NCBI GenBank assembly: GCA_003506995.1
Contig: DNXB01000345.1
Location: 1 to 21,205 of the forward strand
Source of the DNA: Verrucomicrobiales bacterium
GTDB lineage: Bacteria > Verrucomicrobiota > Verrucomicrobiia > Verrucomicrobiales > Verrucomicrobiaceae
Reading direction: 5' to 3'
DNA length: 21,205 nucleotides
Shown: piece after piece, positions 1 through 7,297 of the stretch
Layout: every line of letters starts with the position of its first letter
Position numbering within the stretch: the first letter of the stretch is position 1
Program-made: the position numbers and the translations under genes
Notes under the pieces: model-generated
Databases searched by the model: none
Told to the model about the DNA's origin: nothing
Seen by the model: the letters and a program-made list of their open reading frames with translations, nothing else

Positions 1-357
1 ATCCGCGCGATCCTGCGCCGCACCGCCATGCGCAGCGGCGCGGGAACCAAGGACGCGGACGAGACCTTCACCATGGACGACCTGCGCATCGTCCCCGCCG
101 AGCTGCGCGCCTACCGGGACAAGCAGGAAATCCAGCTCAGTCCTCGGGATGTGAAGCTCCTGCGCCTCCTGCACGACCGCCGGGGCAAGGTCATCAACCG
201 CAACACCCTGGCCGACGAGGTCTGGGGCGTCGATTTCTTCCCCGAGAGCCGCGCCCTCGACCAGCACATCTCGCAGCTTCGCAAACGCATCGAAAAAGAC
301 CCCTCCCAGCCGCGCATCATCCGCACTGTACACGGCGCGGGCTATCGCTTTGAATGA
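1..357 (+). CDS. Response regulator, OmpR/PhoB type, C-terminal part (5' end outside window)
   Basis: The frame is open from the first base, so the gene starts upstream and only about 118 residues are seen. The first residues (IRAILRR) match the usual end of a receiver domain. After a linker comes a complete winged-helix Trans_reg_C domain: the helix with LSPRDVKLLRLL, the recognition region with NRNTLADEVWG, the DQHISQLRKRIE helix and the closing TVHGAGYRFE wing. Proteins of this family bind DNA as dimers after phosphorylation of the receiver aspartate by a partner histidine kinase. The receiver and the kinase are not in the window, so the stimulus cannot be named. The methionine at base 28 is internal to the protein and should not be taken as the start. 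Confidence 0.9.
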   Translation: MRAILRRTAMRSGAGTKDADETFTMDDLRIVPAELRAYRDKQEIQLSPRDVKLLRLLHDRRGKVINRNTLADEVWGVDFFPESRALDQHISQLRKRIEKDPSQPRIIRTVHGAGYRFE

Positions 358-408
358 CGCGCCGCCGGTTCTGCGTAGAGTGACGCCTCCATTCGTCACA
401 TCACGCTC

Positions 409-1485
409 ATGCTTACCTTCGACGCCCACCTCGACCTCAGTCTCAACGCCCTCGGCGGCTTCAATCGCGACCTCCGCCTACCCGCTCATGAGATTCGTCG
501 TCGTGAGGCCGGCATGACCGGCAAAGGCCGCGCCGCTGGCACCACCGCCTTCCCTGAGATGCGTCGTGGCAAAGTCGGCCTCTGCGTCGCCACCCAGCTC
601 GCCGGTTGCATGCCCGGAGCCTCTCCCATCGCTGGTTGGATGTCTCCTGAGCAGGCATGGGCAGAAACCCAGGGCCAGCTCTCCTGGTACCGTGCCATGG
701 AGGAGGACGGCCAGCTGCGCCAGATCACCAACCTGCGTGAATTCGACGAGATGATCGCCCTGTGGAACGACACCAGCATTCCCGACGACACCAAGGCCAT
801 CGGCTACATTCTCAGCCTCGAAGGCGCCGACTCCATCCGCACCGTCGGCCATCTCGAAGACGCCTGGGCGCAGGGTCTGCGTGCCATGGGGCCCGCGCAC
901 TACGGCGTCTGCCGTTACGCCCTCGGCCACGATCAAGTCGGCCCGCTGCGCCCAGGTGGCAAAGAACTCATCCAGGAAATGGACCGCCTCGGCATGATCC
1001 TCGATGTCACTCACTTGAGCGACGAATGCTTCTGGCAGGCCCTGGACATCCATCACGGCACCGTCTGGGCCAGCCACAGCAACTGCCGCGCACTCGTGCC
1101 CGATCCTCGCCAGTTCTCCGATGATCAAATCAAAGCCCTCATCGAACGTGGCGGCGTCATCGGTGCTGCCCTCGACGCCTGGATGATGGTCCCCGGCTGG
1201 ACGCGTGGCAAAACAACGCCTCAAGAAGTCGGCCTCAAGCTCGAAGTCATCTGCGACCACATCGACCACGTCTGCCAGCTCGCCGGCAACGCCAATCACA
1301 GCGGCATCGGAACCGATCTCGATGGCGGCTACGGCACCGAGCAAACCCCCGAAGACCTCGACACCATCGCCGACCTCGCCCGCATTCCCGCCATGCTGCA
1401 AAAACGCGGCTACGCAGAAGAGGACATCGCCAACATCATGCATGGCAACTTCTTCCGCCTCATCCGCGAGGCCTGGGCCGAATGA
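409..1485 (+). CDS. Membrane dipeptidase family (peptidase M19)
   Basis: A 358-residue protein of the M19 (renal dipeptidase) family, zinc enzymes that hydrolyse dipeptides, including some D-amino acid dipeptides. The metal-site residues expected for the family are all visible: HLD near the N-terminus (H7, D9), E138 in LSLEGAD, H202 in DVTHLSD and H223 in ASHSNCR, followed by GIGTDLDGG (about 299-307). The C-terminal GNFFRL is also typical. No signal peptide is seen, so a cytoplasmic location is likely. The gene follows the response regulator after 51 bp and is convergent with the purine nucleoside phosphorylase, with 28 bp between the stops and no obvious terminator. There is no Shine-Dalgarno site before the ATG. 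Family call is firm; the natural substrate is unknown. Confidence 0.92.
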   Translation: MLTFDAHLDLSLNALGGFNRDLRLPAHEIRRREAGMTGKGRAAGTTAFPEMRRGKVGLCVATQLAGCMPGASPIAGWMSPEQAWAETQGQLSWYRAMEEDGQLRQITNLREFDEMIALWNDTSIPDDTKAIGYILSLEGADSIRTVGHLEDAWAQGLRAMGPAHYGVCRYALGHDQVGPLRPGGKELIQEMDRLGMILDVTHLSDECFWQALDIHHGTVWASHSNCRALVPDPRQFSDDQIKALIERGGVIGAALDAWMMVPGWTRGKTTPQEVGLKLEVICDHIDHVCQLAGNANHSGIGTDLDGGYGTEQTPEDLDTIADLARIPAMLQKRGYAEEDIANIMHGNFFRLIREAWAE

Positions 1486-1513
1486 CGTCCTCATGCGTCG
1501 CCGCCGGGCGATT

Positions 1514-2272
1514 TCACACCACCGCCTTCAACAACCGCGCCAGATACAGGCTCGCGGTCTTGCCGACTTCGACGACTTCGGCGTGATGCAGCGTCTGCGG
1601 TCGCAGACCGGCGGCCCAGTTGGTGAGCATGGAGATGCCGGCCACTTCCATGCCGAGCGCACGGGCTTGAATCGCCTCCGGGACAGTGGACATGCCGACG
1701 GCGTCGGCTCCAAGCGTGTGCAGCATGCGGATTTCGGCGGGCGTCTCATACTGCGGGCCAAGCAGCGCGGCATAAACGCCCGCATGCAGCTTCAAACCGA
1801 TCTCCACCGCCGCCGCGTGAAACTTTTCCGCCCACGCCCGCGAATAGACCTCGCTCATGTCATGGAAGTTCGGGCCGCCGAGCAGCGGCGTGGTGCCCTG
1901 GAGGTTGATGTGATCGGTGATGAGCATCAAACCACCGACATGGAAGTGCTCGTCGATCGCTCCCGCCGCATTCGTGAGCACGACGCGCTTCACGCCGAGG
2001 CCGTGCATGAAGCGAATGCCCGCCGTGACTTCCGCAGCGCTCAGACCTTCGTACAAATGCCGCCGCCCTTGGGCGATGAGAACCGGCTTGTCGTGATGAC
2101 GTGCCAAAACAAACCGTCCCGCATGCCCCGGCACCGTGGAAGCACTCAAACCGGGCACTTCGGCATACGGCACCTCGCATTCGACCCCAAACGCCTCAGC
2201 CACACCTCCGAGACCCGAACCAAGCACGATAGCTGTTTCAGGGCGGGCGTTTTGAAGAGCAGTGAGTGACAT
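1514..2272 (-). CDS. punA: Purine nucleoside phosphorylase (trimeric, PNP type I)
   Basis: A 252-residue PNP, which splits inosine or guanosine with phosphate into base and ribose-1-phosphate for purine salvage. Visible landmarks are the phosphate loop GSGLGG (18-23), GRRHLYEG (69-76), LTNAAG (99-104), GPQYETPAEIR (172-182) with E176 at the purine-binding glutamate position, VGMSTVPE, and N218 in MLTNWAAG, the asparagine that goes with 6-oxopurine specificity in this class. I start at MSLTALQ because the frame upstream (to 2362) runs through an inverted-repeat element and has no family similarity. The start is preceded by ACCGCC rather than a Shine-Dalgarno site. panE lies upstream on the same strand, separated by the hairpin element at 2284-2363. 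Confidence 0.92.
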   Translation of the reverse strand: MSLTALQNARPETAIVLGSGLGGVAEAFGVECEVPYAEVPGLSASTVPGHAGRFVLARHHDKPVLIAQGRRHLYEGLSAAEVTAGIRFMHGLGVKRVVLTNAAGAIDEHFHVGGLMLITDHINLQGTTPLLGGPNFHDMSEVYSRAWAEKFHAAAVEIGLKLHAGVYAALLGPQYETPAEIRMLHTLGADAVGMSTVPEAIQARALGMEVAGISMLTNWAAGLRPQTLHHAEVVEVGKTASLYLARLLKAVV

Positions 2273-2283
2273 GGCGGTAATAA

Positions 2284-2363
2284 AGTGGTCCGCACAGTCC
2301 TCTGTGCGGTCAGGGTCGTCAGGAAGCGCTCTATACGCCGCACAGAGGACTGTGCGGGCCACT
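2284..2363. repeat. Double-hairpin inverted repeat (REP-like) between panE and punA
   Basis: Two 26-bp arms, 2284-2309 and 2338-2363, are inverted copies with a single mismatch. Each arm is itself a hairpin: CCGCACAG / CTGTGCGG with a 4-base loop (2290-2309 and 2338-2357). Outside the stems are AGTGGTC on the left and GGCCACT on the right. The outer end of the right arm supplies part of the TAG stop codon of panE (2362-2364). A second element with the same plan but a different stem sequence lies at 13005-13067. It could be a REP/BIME-type element affecting mRNA stability or termination; there is no run of T after it. Confidence 0.8.
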
Positions 2364-3294
2364 ATCTGGCGCTGATGCGCAGCTTCAACTGCTGATACAG
2401 CTCCTCTACCCTCGGCATCTCGATCCCGGCAGCCTTCGCCCGGCGCACCGGTTCGCCCCAGATCGCTTCGAGTTCGACTTCGCTGCCCGCGAGGAAATCA
2501 ATGAAGCTGCTCGGCTTGTAGGCGGACATGGTGCGCGTGCGCTCGATCATCGTGTCGATCAAACTCAGCGGTATCGCATGACCGAGCTTGCCAGCAGTTT
2601 CGACAATCTCGCGCATCAAATCGCGCACACGCTGCTCCAGCGCCGGATCCGCAAGAATCGCCGCCGTGTCTTTGCCACCTGCGGCAATCGAGAGGCCGTT
2701 GAAGGGAATGTTCCAAACGAGCTTCTTCCAACGCGCCGTGATGAGGCTCGCTTCGACGACACAATCGACTCCGCAACGCCGGAACTCGTCCGCCAGCGCC
2801 TCCGTGCGTGCCTGCGGTGCCCCGCTGTGCTCACCGAGCGCGATCTGCCCCTGCGCGATGTGGTGAACCACGCCGGGCGCGATGCGGTTGATGCACACGA
2901 AGCACAAGCCGCCCAACACGCGTTCCGAACCAAAATGCTGTGCCAGGAAGTCATCGCTGCCGAGGCCGTTTTGCAGCGTCAGGATCATCGTATCGTCCTT
3001 CAGCAGCGGCGGCAGCAATTCGAGCAGCACCTCGTTCGCCGTGGCCTTCATCGCGATGATCACGAGATCACACGGCCCAATTTCCGCCGTGGAGCGATGA
3101 CAGTTCACCTGCGGCAGCTCGAAATCGCCAAGCTGACTGCGCACCTTCAATCCATGCCGCTTCACATGCTCGTAATCCGAGCGCATCAGGAAATGCACAT
3201 CGTTCCCATGCTGCGCCAACCGGCCGCCGTAGTAGCAGCCCACTGCGCCGGAACCGACGATGGCGATGCGTGGCGATTTTTGTGTGCGAGACAT
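2362..3294 (-). CDS. panE: 2-dehydropantoate 2-reductase (ketopantoate reductase family)
   Basis: A 310-residue member of the ApbA/PanE family, which reduces 2-dehydropantoate to pantoate with NADPH on the route to pantothenate and CoA. The Rossmann motif is IAIVGSGAVGCYYGG (10-24), followed by LVIIAMKA, LTLQNGLGS (106-113) and WKKLVWNIPFN (189-199), which carries the lysine and asparagine region of the active site. The C-terminal helical domain contains SEVELEAIWG, where the substrate-binding acidic residue is expected. The frame stays open to 3495, but the extra 67 residues overlap another coding frame and do not look like the family. The chosen ATG at 3294 overlaps the TGA of the 64-residue gene in the arrangement TGATG, suggesting translational coupling. 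Paralogues acting on other 2-oxoacids exist, so the exact substrate is less sure than the family. Confidence 0.88.
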   Translation of the reverse strand: MSRTQKSPRIAIVGSGAVGCYYGGRLAQHGNDVHFLMRSDYEHVKRHGLKVRSQLGDFELPQVNCHRSTAEIGPCDLVIIAMKATANEVLLELLPPLLKDDTMILTLQNGLGSDDFLAQHFGSERVLGGLCFVCINRIAPGVVHHIAQGQIALGEHSGAPQARTEALADEFRRCGVDCVVEASLITARWKKLVWNIPFNGLSIAAGGKDTAAILADPALEQRVRDLMREIVETAGKLGHAIPLSLIDTMIERTRTMSAYKPSSFIDFLAGSEVELEAIWGEPVRRAKAAGIEMPRVEELYQQLKLRISAR

Positions 3295-3488
3295 CAGCGG
3301 CCAACATGTTTCGGCACCAACCTGAATTTCTGTCCGGCATCCATTTTGGTCATGCGTCGGCTCATCTCCCTTCGCCAGGCTGGGGTCTCTTGTTTGAGAC
3401 GATGGAGGAACGCAGCCACCTCCTGACGCTGTTTCACGCTCAATCTGACAAGCTGCTGCTTCAACTGGAGCATGGCTGCTGTATTCAT
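3294..3488 (-). CDS. Small helical protein of unknown function, coupled to panE
   Basis: A 64-residue, strongly basic and mostly helical protein, beginning MNTAAMLQLKQQLVRLS. The pattern LVRLSVKQRQEVAAFL is typical of short antitoxin-like or addiction-module helical proteins, but I cannot assign a family, and no toxin gene is next to it. The stop codon TGA shares its last base with the ATG of panE (TGATG), so ribosomes could pass from one to the other. The same frame is open upstream to 3698, but that part runs through the inverted-repeat element and is not expected to be translated. The other frame covering this region (the N-terminal extension of panE) is the alternative; this frame is preferred because of its regular amphipathic pattern and the stop-start overlap. 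No ribosome binding site is seen. Confidence 0.55.
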   Translation of the reverse strand: MNTAAMLQLKQQLVRLSVKQRQEVAAFLHRLKQETPAWRREMSRRMTKMDAGQKFRLVPKHVGR

Positions 3489-3817
3489 GACGCATGAATG
3501 AACGAGGATGACGTGGGATTCAACGTGTGAGCATATGTGGATCGCTCTTGATCCCGGAGGGATCAAAGAAATTAGCCAGGGGTCGCAGACCCCTGGACAC
3601 CGACGAACCCAAGACCTTCTGAAGAGCGCATGCCGGAGGTATGCGAGAGGTTTTCGTCCGCTCAACGATAACGCCGGATGCACGGACGTTTCTCGCATAC
3701 CTCCGGCATGCGCCCTTGATCTGATTGATGCCCTCGACTGGTCCAGGGGTGGCGCTCGCTATGCGAGCTTAGCCCTGGCTAACTTCTTTGATCCCTTCGG
3801 GATCTTCGATTCAACCC
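3489..3817. other. 329-bp intergenic region occupied by a repeat element
   Basis: No credible gene lies between the 64-residue gene and the helicase stop. Open frames cross it on both strands but translate repeat sequence. Most of the region (3550-3804) is the nested inverted repeat listed separately. The flanks, 3489-3549 and 3805-3817, hold nothing I can name; a promoter for the downstream panE operon on the minus strand would be expected near 3489-3549 but no convincing -35/-10 pair stands out. Confidence 0.7.
3550..3804. repeat. Nested inverted-repeat element, 255 bp, multiple hairpins
   Basis: Outer arms 3550-3581 and 3773-3804 are 32-bp inverted copies with 2 mismatches. A further pair, CCCCTGGAC (3590-3598) and GTCCAGGGG (3741-3749), continues the pairing. 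Inner arms 3622-3648 and 3691-3717 are 27-bp inverted copies with 1 mismatch, and CGTCCG (3655-3660) pairs with CGGACG (3683-3688). Within the arms are small hairpins: GATCCC-GGA-GGGATC (3550-3564), GATCCC-TTC-GGGATC (3790-3804), CCAGGGGTC-GCA-GACCCCTGG (3576-3596) and an 8-bp stem with a GGA loop at 3627-3645. The element ends 13 bp from the helicase stop codon. No transposase is encoded. It resembles a non-autonomous, structured intergenic repeat. Confidence 0.85.
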
Positions 3818-6283
3818 TCACTTCACCATCAAATAATGCCGCGTCTTGCCGTGCCTTTGTTTATTTGTCAAAGACGGCAGGTCGAGGTGGAAGAAGTGGC
3901 GCAGGGTCTTGGTGTGGTGTTTCAAAACGGCCTTCGCCGCTTCCTTGAGCGCAATCCAGCGCTTCCATGGATGATCAGGCGCGTGGCTGATGTGGCGCAG
4001 GAGGCTGAGCCATTCGACATAGGCGCGGGAGATGTCGCCCTCGGCGATGTCGGCCTTCAAATCCTGAGCGCCAGGCTGTTCTGGATGCAGCATGGCATCG
4101 AGCAGTTCCGCCGCGCCTTCGCCGTAGTCGATGGGCAGGCCGTTCTCGAGGTAGCCGTGATGATTCACGAAGCCGTAGGTGCCGCGACACACGGCGGCGA
4201 GGCGTTCGGAGCCGCAATCGAGCGGCAGATCGAACTTCGAGCCGCTGCGCAGGTTCGCCATGTGATGCACGAGGTCGTCAGCGGGATAACTTTCGTCCTC
4301 CATCGCAGCGACAACGGCCAAACCCTCGCCGTGCTGGAAGAAGCTGAAGATTTCGCCACGTCGAGTCGGCACACCATCGGCGTCGATGAGACCGAGCGTG
4401 CGCCAGGCATGAATGGGCGAGCCTGGACGCGGTTCGCGGTCGGTGGTGACCGTTTCAGGCATATGGACGCCGGTTTCGTTCCTCACCACGATGCTGCGTT
4501 CTTGCGGCGCGAATAGAAGGCGTCCGTGACTGTCCTCATACGCCATCACCTCGACCGGTGAGAGGTCGAAGCAGGCAAACACGAGGTTTTCCTTCGCTAC
4601 CGTGCCGATGAACTCGGGAGCGACGTCTTGAATCACGTCCTCAACATTCGCGAGGATCGCGTTCGCCAGATCACCGGCATGCAGCACCGTGATTTCCTCC
4701 AGCGGCACCGTCTCCGCCTTGCGCGGCAGTTTGAGCAGGCGGCGGATGGACTTGGTGGGCTTGATGTCATCACCCACCGGCGTGCCGAGGCTGATCTCGA
4801 CACCATAGATGACTTCTTTCTCACGACGAATCTTGCCGACGCGGCCGATGCCATGAGCAAACTTCGCCGCGAAGGCGGGAACACCAAGTATGGCATGCAC
4901 GCGGCTCAACGGCACGCGTTGCAGCGCATGCTTGTGTTTGCGCTCCCATTCGCCAAACGAGTTCAAAATCTGCTTCTCCGTCGCTTCGAGACCAAACAGA
5001 GCCTTCGCGTTCTCCAACTGCGGAGGCACGACATTCGGCTCCAGCTCCTCCAACCCGAGCAGCGGCGGGACTTTGGCGAAAAGTCGCTCGGAGAAGTGTT
5101 TCGCGGTCTCAAACGGGTTTCCCTGCTTCAACGCGGCATGCTTCATCACGCGCAGGAAAATCGGCCACGCGAGCAAATCACTGCGATGCAGCCGCGCGGG
5201 CCGCGCATCGAAGATGGAAGGGCTGTCCCGACTGGTGACGACGTGGCCTTTGTCATCGAGACCACGGCGACCAGCGCGACCATACATTTGCAGCAGCTCG
5301 TCGGGCGCGAGTTTATGCTCGCTGCGGCCGTCATGATAGGTCGTGCCGGCCACATGCACGCTGCGCACGGAAAAATTGATGCCTGCCGCGAGTCCCATCG
5401 TGGCCACGATCACGCGGAGTTGCCCCGCCTTCGCCAGTGGCTCGATCACACCGGCGCGCGCGCCATACGAAAGGCCACTGTGATGAAACGCGATGCGCTT
5501 TTCGATCAGCGTCGCCAGATCCTTGCCGCAGACGGCCCGTTGTTCCGGCGTGAGTTCCAACGGATCGCCCATCGGCAGATCGGTGGCGAGGCGTCGCGCA
5601 ATCGACTCCGCCTCCTTGCGTCTTGGCGCGAAAATGAGCAGCGGCGCGAGATCAGCGATCATCACGGCGGCGGCAAAGCGCGGCCAGTAATTCTCAAACT
5701 GCCGCTGACGCTGCGGCAGCGTCTCCATCGGCACTTCTTCGAGCGGCACGGGCCGTTCCTTCGTCAAAACGACCTCGGCCTGGCGATTCAAACCGCGCAG
5801 CCACGCTACCACGTCCTCGGGATTCGCCACCGAGCCGCTAAGCAGCAGCAAACGAGTGTCCGCTGGTGCCAGTGCGATGGCTGCCTCGTAGTTCGCGCCG
5901 CGAGCGTGATCCGAGATCATCTGATACTCGTCGATCACGAGCAAAGTCGGTCCATGGCCGCGCACGAGGCGCTCAAGCTGCGTCTCCAGCGTCGCCACCA
6001 CGACCGGCGCATCGACATTCTCAGCGATGTCTCCCGTGGCGATGCCCACATTCCACTTCGCCTCCTTCCACTCCGCGTATTTGTCATTCGCGAGAGCACG
6101 AGTCGGCACCGTGTAGATCGCCTGGCCCTGCAAATGACGACCTTGGTGCAGCAGCTCAAAAATGTACGTCTTCCCTGCCCCGGTCGGTGCGCTGACGACC
6201 ACATCCGTTCCTGACCGCAGCAGATTCACCGCCTGGTGCTGCCAGGGGTCGGGAAGTTTGAGCTGGTTGATGTTCGCGAGCAC
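3818..6283 (-). CDS. Ski2-like superfamily 2 DEAD/DEAH-type helicase
   Basis: An 821-residue protein with all core SF2 motifs: a Q-like region (PDPWQHQA, 11-18), Walker A APTGAGKT (32-39), Ia TVPTRALANDKY (58-69), motif II DEYQ (118-121) in place of DEAD/DEVH, motif III SGS (149-151), IV-like LLIFAPRRKEAE, FHHSGL (266-271), V VIVATMGLAAGINF (291-304) and VI QMYGRAGRRG (332-341). FHHSGL, GLAAGINF and the motif VI form resemble Ski2/Brr2/Hel308-like enzymes, which unwind RNA or DNA with ATP. About 470 residues follow motif VI without a domain I recognise. The start is GTG, with AAAGG about 9 bases upstream, one of the few Shine-Dalgarno-like sites here. PIG-L and MFS genes lie upstream on the same strand. 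RNA turnover, repair and defence are all possible roles. Confidence 0.88.
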   Translation of the reverse strand: MLANINQLKLPDPWQHQAVNLLRSGTDVVVSAPTGAGKTYIFELLHQGRHLQGQAIYTVPTRALANDKYAEWKEAKWNVGIATGDIAENVDAPVVVATLETQLERLVRGHGPTLLVIDEYQMISDHARGANYEAAIALAPADTRLLLLSGSVANPEDVVAWLRGLNRQAEVVLTKERPVPLEEVPMETLPQRQRQFENYWPRFAAAVMIADLAPLLIFAPRRKEAESIARRLATDLPMGDPLELTPEQRAVCGKDLATLIEKRIAFHHSGLSYGARAGVIEPLAKAGQLRVIVATMGLAAGINFSVRSVHVAGTTYHDGRSEHKLAPDELLQMYGRAGRRGLDDKGHVVTSRDSPSIFDARPARLHRSDLLAWPIFLRVMKHAALKQGNPFETAKHFSERLFAKVPPLLGLEELEPNVVPPQLENAKALFGLEATEKQILNSFGEWERKHKHALQRVPLSRVHAILGVPAFAAKFAHGIGRVGKIRREKEVIYGVEISLGTPVGDDIKPTKSIRRLLKLPRKAETVPLEEITVLHAGDLANAILANVEDVIQDVAPEFIGTVAKENLVFACFDLSPVEVMAYEDSHGRLLFAPQERSIVVRNETGVHMPETVTTDREPRPGSPIHAWRTLGLIDADGVPTRRGEIFSFFQHGEGLAVVAAMEDESYPADDLVHHMANLRSGSKFDLPLDCGSERLAAVCRGTYGFVNHHGYLENGLPIDYGEGAAELLDAMLHPEQPGAQDLKADIAEGDISRAYVEWLSLLRHISHAPDHPWKRWIALKEAAKAVLKHHTKTLRHFFHLDLPSLTNKQRHGKTRHYLMVK

Positions 6284-6284
6284 T

Positions 6285-6353
6285 CGCCACGCCTTTAAAG
6301 CGGCGAGGAACTCAAAACAACGTCATATCATGTCTCAAAGAACAGGCGTGGCG
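6285..6353. repeat. 10-bp inverted repeat in the PIG-L/helicase gap
   Basis: CGCCACGCCT at 6285-6294 and its exact complement AGGCGTGGCG at 6344-6353 bracket a 49-base interval between the PIG-L stop and the GTG start of the helicase. The long loop and lack of a T run argue against a terminator. In the messenger it could pair across the helicase leader and cover the AAAGG in front of the start codon, but this is only a possibility. Confidence 0.35.
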
Positions 6354-6354
6354 C

Positions 6355-7257
6355 TCACTGCGCGTCGTAAAACGGAAAGAGCGTCTTAATTTCCGCCGCG
6401 CTCGGACGGCGGCCATACTCGCAGATCTCGAAGGTCTCGGCGTATCGCACCGCCTTGCCCTTCTCCTCGCCGTAGAGCTTGATCAACAAGTCGCGATACT
6501 TGTCCGCCTCGCTGCCCTGGCGCGCGCCCCAGCGGCGCTTCAGCCAGGCACGACGTCCCACCTCATCACTGGCCGGCGGCACGCTCTTCATGTGCTCTGC
6601 CGATCCGTTCGCGCCACCCTCGTAGTGCTGGGAGGTCAGTTCATGAATGCCGTCGAGCTTTTGCTCAAACGAGTCATCCACGCTCACCGCGATGTCCGGC
6701 GTGAAGGGATACGGCTTCTGGAAGCCGTCGCTCGAATACAGGAACACCGGGTTCTTCTTCAAATGCGGCACATCCGGGCAGATGAACGGCACCGTGACCA
6801 TGAAGGCCGCGTCCTGGATCAACACGCCGACATAACGATGATCGGGATGATAATCCCAAGGCCGGTGCGCGATCACGATGTCCGCCTTCCACTCGCGAAT
6901 GACACGCGTGATGAGCTTGCGGTTCTCCAGGGACGGCACCAGCTCGCCATCGTGAATATCGAGCACTTGGGAGGTCACACCGAGCTTTTTGGCGCAAGCG
7001 GCGGCTTCGGCCGTGCGACGCATCGCCAGCGGCCCGCCCGCCTCCTTCCAATGCCCCACATCACCGTTCGTGACCGACACCAGCTTCACATGATGCCCCA
7101 ACCGCGCCCACTTCACCGCTGTGCCCGCCGTTTTATATTCCGCATCATCGGGATGCGCCCCGAAGACAATGATGCGCAGCTTCCCATCGTCCTGTTGCTG
7201 GGCGTGGAGGCTGAATGCGGCGAGACAGGCGAAGAGAGTGAGAAAGAATCGAATCAT
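6355..7257 (-). CDS. PIG-L family deacetylase, exported
   Basis: A 300-residue member of the PIG-L/LmbE family, zinc-dependent enzymes that remove N-acetyl groups from amino sugars or sugar conjugates. The N-terminus (MIRFFLTLFACLAAFSLHA) is a signal peptide with likely cleavage after HA at about residue 19, so the enzyme probably works in the periplasm. The metal motif AHPDDAE is at 34-40, with the aspartate that serves as general base, and the second metal histidine region HRPWDYHPDH is at 131-140. The MFS transporter gene is 40 bp upstream on the same strand and the helicase 71 bp downstream. An exported deacetylase next to a transporter would fit sugar scavenging, but the substrate cannot be read from the sequence. 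GCCGCC directly precedes the ATG and there is no Shine-Dalgarno site. Confidence 0.9.
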   Translation of the reverse strand: MIRFFLTLFACLAAFSLHAQQQDDGKLRIIVFGAHPDDAEYKTAGTAVKWARLGHHVKLVSVTNGDVGHWKEAGGPLAMRRTAEAAACAKKLGVTSQVLDIHDGELVPSLENRKLITRVIREWKADIVIAHRPWDYHPDHRYVGVLIQDAAFMVTVPFICPDVPHLKKNPVFLYSSDGFQKPYPFTPDIAVSVDDSFEQKLDGIHELTSQHYEGGANGSAEHMKSVPPASDEVGRRAWLKRRWGARQGSEADKYRDLLIKLYGEEKGKAVRYAETFEICEYGRRPSAAEIKTLFPFYDAQ

Positions 7258-7297
7258 GGCGGCAAGAGTACGCCGCCATGCAGCACCCTCTCTCGAC

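Noticed and set aside
478..1494. Long open frame (338 codons) on the minus strand
   Set aside because: It is the antisense of the M19 dipeptidase gene. The GC-rich third codon positions of the real gene keep the opposite frame open, and the translation matches no family.
2273..2362. Longer purine nucleoside phosphorylase with 30 more N-terminal residues
   Set aside because: The extra codons lie in the double-hairpin repeat and the family begins close to the internal methionine.
2284..2363. Factor-independent terminator for panE
   Set aside because: The hairpins are strong, but no T run follows on the minus strand, and the paired structure suits a repeat element better.
3550..3804. CRISPR array
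   Set aside because: The repeats are inverted and nested, not direct repeats separated by unique spacers, and no cas gene is present.
3508..3948. Possible 146-residue protein on the plus strand
   Set aside because: It is a translation of the nested inverted repeat and of the antisense end of the helicase. Such frames across repeats often give false hypothetical proteins.
4628..6214. Open frame of 528 codons on the plus strand
   Set aside because: Antisense of the helicase. The translation is rich in R, H and Q with no motif.
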